Positions 56,945-64,000 of a stretch of 64,000 nt of DNA are shown in pieces. Source of the DNA: Rostrohypoxylon terebratum (lineage: Eukaryota; Ascomycota; Sordariomycetes; Xylariales; Hypoxylaceae). The position numbers and the translations under genes were made by a program. The notes under the pieces were generated by a model. It was not told where the DNA came from, did not search any database, and saw only the letters and a list, made by a program, of their open reading frames with translations. The DNA is taken from positions 372,001-436,000 of the forward strand of contig MU385858.1 in the NCBI GenBank assembly GCA_022497145.1, given 5' to 3'. Position 1 is the first letter of the stretch, and each line of letters begins with the position of its first letter.

Positions 56945-58036
56945 GGGTTAGGGTACTTACTGGTTGATAGGAGTGAAGTATTCTATAAGAAGCTGGCCCT
57001 GATGATACAAGCAACAATAGAGAGGGCCGAGGAGAGTAAAATCTCTGGTCATCGCTTCGTCGGGCTTGGACTTAACAGAGGTTCTTTGACCTGATATAGG
57101 GCTCTCCAGCGCATCCGACGAAAGAGTAGGATGAACAATCTTTCAGGCTGTCAGCTTATCTGGCCCAAATTTCTGTGTTTCAGGAACACCTAATAATTTT
57201 CTAGTCGATCATTTCGTCCCATTGGCCTATTTCATCTTTCCAGCACGGACTTGGTATACCCGGCATTACTTAAGATGGTCATCTAGGAGGTATAGAATGC
57301 ATTCATAGATCATGTACTTGAGTCTTGTGTATCTAGTACGATAGAAATCCACACTTCCTATTGAGTCCTGACTAAGTAATATGAGATAGTGGATGTCACG
57401 AGTTCGAGTTGCTCCGTGCTACATCATGTAAACGGGTCGGATTTTAAATTGTTGGGCTTCGGAAACCATACATTAACTTGCACCATGCTTGAAAAATAAC
57501 CCATCTCTGCACAATTGACAGCTGACTTCACAATTTTTGTAATTTCAATAATTTTATGTTTAGCTAGTGTAGATCTCGTGATATTAATACCCCAGACGAA
57601 GCCCCAGATTGCCTATGGCTGTTTGGGGATTGGCCAAGGGGAAGTGGGTAGAGGGTAGAGAGGGGCTAACTTTCGGCAAGCCTCGGCTTGCGGACTCGGG
57701 GTATCTTTTACAGGGGTTACTGGGATTACAGGGGTGGAGATAATAAAATGGCAGTGACGTTCGCGGCTGTTTTTGTGTTTTTGCGAGTTGGAAAGGACCT
57801 TGCCAGCGTAAAATCCGCAATCTCCAATCTCCAAATCGTTTTATTCGTTCGTACCTGGCAAGGCCTGGGGTAATCGAAACTTAACCAGCAACCCTCATCG
57901 TCATTCCGCGCGACCGAAACGCAAAAAAACGGATATGTACTACTAGTCGTTTTCTTTTTCTTATCTGTTTCTTGCCTGTTTCCTTTCTTTTCAAATCTAC
58001 TGTGTTGTACAGGGACATCTGGTCGGTGGCGCAGTA
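56945..58036. other. Intergenic region
   Basis: 3' flank of the CCDC124-like gene and LEU5 promoter. No gene was seen. C/T-rich sequence precedes the LEU5 start. Confidence 0.5.
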
Positions 58037-59320
58037 ATGCCATCGGCTTCGCCAAACCATGTCTCGATGTCCGAGCTGCCATCTCAAAGAGAAGGACACG
58101 CGAGCGCTATCCTCGGTAAGATGGACGGAGTTGTCAGAAAAGCTAGCAACGTCGTCGCTAGCAAAAGCGCAACAGCTCACGACGCGAGTCCCGCCTCAAT
58201 CAACGATGACGCATCACCGGTAGCAGCGAAAGGGAAACAACCGGATAAGCATAGTATGAACTATGTGATTCGTTCAGGTATCGCAGGCGGTCTTGCGGGG
58301 TGTGCTGTACGTATTATGTCCTACCCGAAAAAAAGGGATGCGCAATCCGAATTGATCTCATGCTAACAACATTTACAGGCTAAGACCACCGTCGCACCTC
58401 TCGACCGAGTCAAGATCCTATTCCAGACCAGAAATCCCCAGTTCGTAAAGTATCAGGGTTCGTGGGCAGGCTTTGGCTTAGCCATCCGCGACATCTACGC
58501 AAACGATGGAATATTGGGGTTATTCCGCGGCCACTCGGCCACTCTACTAAAGATATATCCCTACGCCGCCATAAAATTTGTCGCATACGAACAGTATCGC
58601 GCCATGATCATTGGATCAAACCGCCAAAATGAAACATGGTTGCGACGATTCACAACAGGTGCACTTGCAGGTGTATCCTCCGTCTTCCTTACCTATCCCC
58701 TCGAAATTGTCCGTGTACGATTAGCTTTTGAGACGAAGCATAGGCATATGTCTCTTGCCGGCATATGCAAGAAGATCTACCAGGAACAACCGTTACCCAA
58801 ACCGAGCGCCCCGAAAACGGTTGCCGAAGCCACGATAGCCCCGGTAGAGGTGGTGGCACCGCGTTCTGGTCTTATCAATTTCTATAGAGGTTTCTCGACG
58901 ACTATGTTGGGCATGGTACCCTACGCTGGCGTGTCCTTCTTGACACACGACACTGCGGGCGACCTCTTCCGATCACCATCTCTTCGAAAATACACAACCC
59001 TACCTAAACCCGCCAATGCTCCTGCGGACAAGCCAGCGCCGCTGCAAGCGTGGGCCGAATTAATAGCCGGAGGAGTTTCAGGCGTAGTATCACAAACGGT
59101 AGCTTACCCGCTCGAAGTTATACGACGACGAATGCAAGTGAGTGGCGCTGTTGGGGATGGTCACCGCCTTCGCATAGGGGAGACGGCGGGCCTCATTTTC
59201 CGAGAGCGCGGACTTCCGGGCTTCTTCGTGGGGTTGTCGATCGGTTACCTAAAAGTCATGCCATTAGCGGCCGTAAGTTTCTACACTTACGAACGGCTGA
59301 AGACATTGTTCAATATATGA
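58037..59320 (+). CDS. LEU5: Mitochondrial coenzyme A carrier Leu5/SLC25A42-like (403 aa)
   Basis: Inner-membrane carrier needed for CoA accumulation in the matrix. Exons are 58037-58306 and 58379-59320 (GTACGT to TTACAG, phase 0, with a GCTAAC branch site). A disordered N-terminus of about 75 residues precedes three carrier repeats. Signature motifs are VAPLDRVKILFQ (repeat 1), TYPLEIVRVRL (repeat 2) and AYPLEVIRRRMQ (repeat 3). Repeat 2 has an insert of about 30 residues (KPSAPKTVAEATIAPVE) common in the fungal branch. RGFSTTMLGMVPYAGVSF is typical of the CoA/Graves-disease carrier group. Substrate assignment is by family resemblance; the carrier fold is certain. Confidence 0.9.
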
Positions 59321-60597
59321 ATTAAACCCCCGCGTACTGGGAGGATTTTCGACGGCATCATCGGCGTATAGGGCGTTCACGGTATATACATCACCTAGGT
59401 CCTAGGAATACCTAGGTAGTACAGGCATAGCATGAGTAGAAGCTTGACTCGCAGTTAAAGAGGATTAGAACTTACAGGATTGGATATACGGGTTATGAAG
59501 CATGGCATAAAGAGAAGTACATATTTTATATGTTGATCGTTGGCAGTTTCATCTCTACCTACATTCACAAGATTCGAATGAGTGACGGATCACATGACAA
59601 AAGTGTCGACTTCCCAATGATAGTTCTATGCAATAGGAGATGGCGTTTCTTGTGAGACAGTCCTGCATACGCTACTGGCACGGTAGCATTTATGAAGACA
59701 GGCAATCTCATGCTCTTATTTCCATCCAATCTATTTGCTTTTTCTCATTGCAGACAAACGCCACCCATTCCAACTAACTCGTATTTACGATATCTCCTTT
59801 GAAACAGTCTCAGATCTCCCATCGATACAAGCACCAACAACTTAACATCCTCATTTACCATGTCTCGAGGCCATTAGAAGGATTGCTCTTAACTGAGAAC
59901 TTGTCGTACATAGATCCAATCTTAATATAAGGTAAAATTCCCGCCAAAATCCTCACCCGACAAGCTCTCAAAAATCTCCGAGGATCTCAGCTGCAGCAGC
60001 TAGCATACCAAAGGTACGTGGCTAGGCGCCCTCCCAATCTTTCCAGAGGCCACTATTCGCCGCGCCTAGCACACAAGCTAAATCGTGGTGATGAACCACG
60101 TCGCTCATAAGGGGCATTCTCCTCGCCTAGACCAAGCCACTCGTTACACAGAACCCCTATTTGGACATTTTTTCTATGTCTCTGTTATATCCGGTACTTG
60201 GATCTATTGAATCGAGATGGCTGATGTCACCCACTGTTCCGGGGAACCCGTCCCCATTCAGCTGAAAGAGAAGAAGTCTCGGATGTGACTTGTAGATGCT
60301 TTTCTAGTAAGGAGTAAGCTAAGGGTAGCATTTTCTGCATCCTTATATTTTCCTTGACAAGATCAGCTGCTTCTTCCCCGGATTCTTGCTTCTGGTTGCT
60401 CGGACTTGTAGCGAGATAATGATTTGATACCCTACGTGATCGACGAGTATACTATAGACTTTGATGGTACAAGCGCACCGTTGATTGTATAGTAACATCC
60501 ATATCTATATCTGCTTACCTTACACGGATCTCTTGACTCGGAGCCCGATCAAACGCACCAAAATAATCGCTCAACAATCCCCCCTTTTGCCTCCAAA
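59321..60597. other. Intergenic region
   Basis: Between two plus-strand genes. A CCTAGGTCCTAGGAATACCTAGG palindromic cluster lies at about 59394-59417. Inverted GGCTAGGCG/CGCGCCTAG words lie near 60020-60070. No gene was seen. Confidence 0.5.
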
Positions 60598-61508
60598 ATG
60601 TCTGCCAACAACGCCAAGATAGCCGACGACCACCCCATCCTGAAGCCGTACTCGAAATCCGCGAACTACCACCAACCGGTGCCCGACCCCGTCGCCCACT
60701 TCAACGCGATACCATGGTGCGCCGCGCTCCTCTCCGACCCAAGCAACCTCCAAATCACCGTGCCCTCGCGCGCGCCCTTCCCCAGCGGGGAAGCCAACTT
60801 CGTGCACAAAGTGATGAACACCCCCGACACCGTACGCGCATGCGTGACCTTCATCCGGCTCGCCAAGCCCACTCGCCTACAATCCAAATTTACGATCCCG
60901 ACATCCCCCTCACACTCAAACGACTCTAAAGCAATCAAAGACGACGGAGAAGCCGAAGCGGTCCCGGCGAGCCCATTCATCCTAAGCGGCGGCGGCAGAG
61001 AAAACGGCGAGGACCCCGCGAACCCGTTCGTGCTGTTCCACGCGCTGGTCGAGCTAGGCATCAACTGCCAGAGCTTCCCGGGGATCATGCACGGCGGTTT
61101 GTACGGGGTGATACTGGACGAGGTTATGGGGACGGCGGCGAATAAACAGACTGGTATGGCTACACTCTTAAAAAAGAAAAGAAAGACAGAAAAGATAGGG
61201 GGGATGAAGCTGAAAACCTGACGTATCATTTACTAACTCACCACGACAGCTACCGGGGCCTACACGCTACACTTCACGACGAGATTCAAGCGCGCCATCA
61301 GGACGCCGGCGGTCGTCCTGCTCAGGGGTCGAGTCGTGCGGAAGGAAGGACGCAAGATCCACGTCAAGGGCACGATCCAAGATAAAGACGGTGAGTTGAC
61401 TCGCTTTCCTCTCCCTCTTCGACTACATGCTAATCCCCCGTAGGAAACGTGATGGCAGAAGGCGAAGGCCTCTGGCTAGACCGGGAGGCGGGACGCAGTA
61501 AGTTGTGA
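60598..61508 (+). CDS. Hotdog-fold thioesterase, possible peroxisomal form (253 aa)
   Basis: Acyl-CoA thioesterase superfamily (PaaI/4HBT type). Exons are 60598-61153, 61250-61390 and 61444-61508; donors are GTATGG and GTGAGT. The N-terminal about 110 residues are family-variable. The hotdog core has FPGIMHGGLYGVILDEVMG (about 162-180), whose HGG and Asp/Glu helix are the usual active-site region. It continues with YTLHFTTRFKRAIRTP, VVLLRGRVVRKEGRKI and VMAEGEGLWLD. Read through, the protein ends SKL, a canonical type-1 peroxisomal targeting signal. The same bases contain a consensus donor GTAAGT at 61497. Splicing to an acceptor at 61548 would replace SKL with a 15-residue tail ending at 61596. 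Which form dominates is unknown. Confidence 0.85.
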
Positions 61509-62048
61509 GAGAACATCGCCTGCGGAGACCCTATTCAACACACGCATAGTATCAAAACAAGGGAGAGGGCGAGAACGAAACATTTACATGGAGTAGTACG
61601 GAGTTGAGGTTTAGTCATCGAGTTAGTTAACATTCATCTTTCAGATTAATAAGCAGTATGCCGGTCGATAGGAGTTCGTTTCATCTTTGATATATTCATG
61701 GTTAGAGTATAAAGTATATACAAGATATGTCTAAAAATGTAAACGCCTTTGTAAATCGCCCAGGTGATACAGACACCACCACATACCCGTTGGCCGGGAC
61801 AGACCGCAGCCAGTACAAGAATACGTAGGTAGGTAGTACCAAAATAGCCAACAGGCATGAAGCTCGAGTCGAGGGGAAACCAAGTCTCAACAAGCCGCCT
61901 GATCCAACCTGACTCTGCCCACCACCAAAAATTATGGGCATGAATTAAACGTGCTAACCACAAACGCCGGAAGAAAATATATAGTTCACTATATCCTACT
62001 CATAATTACGTTGTCGCGTTCGTTCGTTGATTAGGTAATATGATTTGT
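61509..62048. other. Convergent spacer
   Basis: 3' flanks of the thioesterase (plus) and nonaspanin (minus), including the alternative last thioesterase exon (about 61549-61596). TAGGTAGGTAGTACC occurs at 61806-61820. Confidence 0.55.
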
Positions 62049-64000
62049 TTAGTCTGCTTTAATAGCGCTGTTGTAACTCGAGTAAGCGTCACGTTTCAAA
62101 GTAATTAGTAAATATCGGACTTACCCATATATCCTCCTGACAAAGGCATAAGCCGTCAGGAACCCCACGGTACCGGTCAGGAGTCCGTACACGCAACAAG
62201 CCATGAAGCTATAGACGAAAAATAGCAGGGAGCTTACGAAGCCCGATATGTGCAGATTAGCGAAGTAGTACCAGACGCAGTACAAGAACACCCAAATGGC
62301 ACTTCCGCCACCCACGAGGAAGGACTGCCACCACCAGTGGTAGTTCTCGGAGCACAGCTGCACGTAGATGGTCACAACCGTCACCTCGGCAATAGTCAGG
62401 ATCAGGATCACAGATACCACCGCCAAGAAGCCGAAGACGTAGTAATAGCCGCTCTTATCTTGCCACAGTGATTGGAAAACGAAGAGCAACTCGATGAAGA
62501 TAACAGCGAATGGCACTAAACCAGCAAGGAAAATAGACTGCAAGTTCTTGGCGTACCACGCTTGGTTCGGAACCTGCCGGGGGATGCTTGCGGTCTTTGT
62601 AGGGTGTTCCCAGGCACCAGTGCGAACAAATCCGTACCAGGATCCCAGATAGACCAATGGAACCTGGATGCAGAGCCAGAGAAGAACGATTGCGATCAAC
62701 GTCCCAAACGGTATAGCAGTGCTGGAAGCCTGAGCCCAAACAAACAGGTTCAGGATGAAGACTAATCCAAAAAGTAGACCGGGGAAAAGACATGCTGTGA
62801 CCAGCGCGTTCTTGGCAAAGTTTTTCCCGTCAAACGTCTTATACACTCTAGCGGAGAAGTAGCCAGAGAATGCACCCGCGAAGACGAAGAGGCCGATACC
62901 AGCACTGATGAAACCTCCTCGGAAGCTAGGGTTCAAGACACCGATAGCACTTAGTAGAATCAAACCGACGGCCATGAACAGAAGCTGCATGCCGGACCCA
63001 ACGAGAGGGGCGAGTAAATATCCATATTCAGGTTTCCTGAAAACATCCGCATGAAGCAACTTCCATCCTGTGATATCTTCCAGGGCCTCGTCTTCAGATG
63101 AGATGTCGATCTCCTTTTCGGGTTCCCCATCTTTCTCAAGTAGTCCGAACCCAGCCTTCTCCGACTTGGGAGTACGGTTCCCCTTGCGCTTGATTCGTAA
63201 TTTGCCATCCTCAACGGAGGCTTCCTTGTATCCCTTAATGTCCGACCTGATCGTCTTAGCCAAGATCATGAGGACAATACCGGTAAGAAGACCACAAATG
63301 ATTAGGGAGTTGATAATGGCGAGCCAATGGATTCTAGAGCCCTCTTCCGAATTGACAAAGTAGAGGTCCCAGCGGCGGTTCCACTCGATCGACTCATCTT
63401 CACGGAAATATACCGAGTATGAGTACGGAATAGTCATAGTATCAGAGTCATCGCCTTCCTCGATAGCTTCTGGATAGTAAGACGAGTGACCATACTGCGG
63501 TTGGAACTCTGTAGTCTTGTTCGGAGCCATGTAGAGTTCAAAGTGGTCTTCGACGTCGTGGAGGTCTGCAGGACATCCATTCTCTCGCTTAACATTCGCC
63601 CCGACGCTCTTCGTGTAGACCTCAAAGCCAACTACCACTTTGCCGCCCTTCTCACCAGCTCGTCCTGGTGCCTTCCTGTATCGGATGACTACGGTATGGT
63701 GATTATTCAGGAAGTATCGCGGTTTGCCCGTGCTCGATGAATAGTCCGTGAAACCAAGCTTAAAGCCGGCGGCGTAGTATTTACGCGACTTGTCGACAGT
63801 AACAAAACTGGTGGCTCCGGGTAGATTATCCACGATCCACTCCACCACGTATCCTTCCTTAACTAGCTCCTTGGCTCTTCTTATATCTTTCCTCGTAACC
63901 TCCTGATTGCATAGGAAGCTACATTCTTTATCTTGTCCCATTGTGAGATCGATATCGGAGGTCATGATCCTGTCGCCACGAAGAACTTCGCCAAGATTAA
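62049..64000 (-). CDS. Transmembrane 9 superfamily (EMP70/nonaspanin), N-terminus outside window
   Basis: Golgi/endosomal nine-helix membrane protein of the TMN family. The frame is open to the right edge (NLGEVLRGDRIMTSDIDLTM), so the signal peptide and start lie beyond 64000. The luminal domain includes MGQDKECSFLC, YVVEWIVDNLPGATSF and KYYAAGFKLGF, followed by eight or nine hydrophobic helices from about 63330 down. A 19-base last exon (62067-62049) follows a 57-base intron (GTAAGT to AACAG). It changes the end from RRIYG to RRIYGAIKAD, supplying the KxD-type C-terminus that retains TMN proteins in the Golgi through COPI. Without that splice the protein would lack the sorting signal, so the short exon is almost surely real. 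Confidence 0.93.

Noticed and set aside
57385..57425. GAGTTCGAGTTGC as a tRNA T arm
   Set aside because: Only part of a B box matches and no cloverleaf can be drawn around it.
1..64000. Secondary-metabolite cluster, CRISPR, prophage or autonomous transposon
   Set aside because: No PKS, NRPS, terpene synthase, transposase, integrase or reverse transcriptase motif and no regular spacer array was seen.

Overview
The window is nuclear DNA of a filamentous ascomycete (Pezizomycotina, most likely a Sordariomycete). The evidence is short introns (about 50-70 bases) with GTRNGY donors and CTAAC-type branch points, 1-2 kb spacers rich in CCTAGGTA-like motifs, two HET-domain genes, and fungal forms of RPO41, ATP25, PPX1, SEC62 and LEU5. 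I resolve 21 protein-coding genes; those at both edges are cut by the window. No rRNA, CRISPR array, intact tRNA or autonomous transposon was found.

Layout. 0-6 kb: mitochondrial RNA polymerase RPO41 (minus, C-terminus outside) is head to head with ATP25 (plus); a 151-bp inverted-repeat element, probably a MITE, lies between them. 7.2-9.9 kb: a secreted S1/P1 nuclease (plus) converges on exopolyphosphatase PPX1 (minus). 10.5-15.2 kb: VPS15. 16.7-18.7 kb: a type I membrane protein with a cytoplasmic SH3 domain, followed by 5.5 kb with no convincing gene. 24.1-26.3 kb: a tiny four-exon gene for a probable complex I accessory subunit is head to head with mitoribosomal protein mL44. 26.9-29.4 kb: a cPLA2-like phospholipase with a mitochondrial-type N-terminus. 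30.3-33.6 kb: two lineage-specific unknowns. 34.1-35.9 kb: a seven-intron Old Yellow Enzyme. 36.7-39.0 kb: a HET protein. 40.2-43 kb: an alpha/beta hydrolase converging on SEC62. 45-51.6 kb: an unknown protein, a membrane-anchored phytase-like phosphatase and a single-pass membrane protein. 53.3-55.3 kb: a second HET protein. 56.1-61.6 kb: a CCDC124/Lso2-type ribosome factor, mitochondrial CoA carrier LEU5 and a hotdog thioesterase. 62-64 kb: a nonaspanin (TMN/EMP70), N-terminus outside.

The genes do not form a biosynthetic cluster. Most are conserved housekeeping functions: mitochondrial gene expression and transport (RPO41, ATP25, mL44, complex I subunit, LEU5), endomembrane trafficking and translocation (VPS15, SEC62, TMN), and phosphate or polyphosphate metabolism (PPX1, phytase-like enzyme, nuclease). 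They are interspersed with accessory genes (HET proteins, OYE, Cys-rich unknown). The most interesting signals are in RNA processing and small structure. The thioesterase's last codons form a peroxisomal SKL signal that overlaps a consensus splice donor. A 12-base exon in the nuclease carries a zinc-binding His. One intron starts immediately after an ATG. A 4-codon uORF shares ATGA with a main start codon. The MITE sits in the RPO41/ATP25 promoter region.
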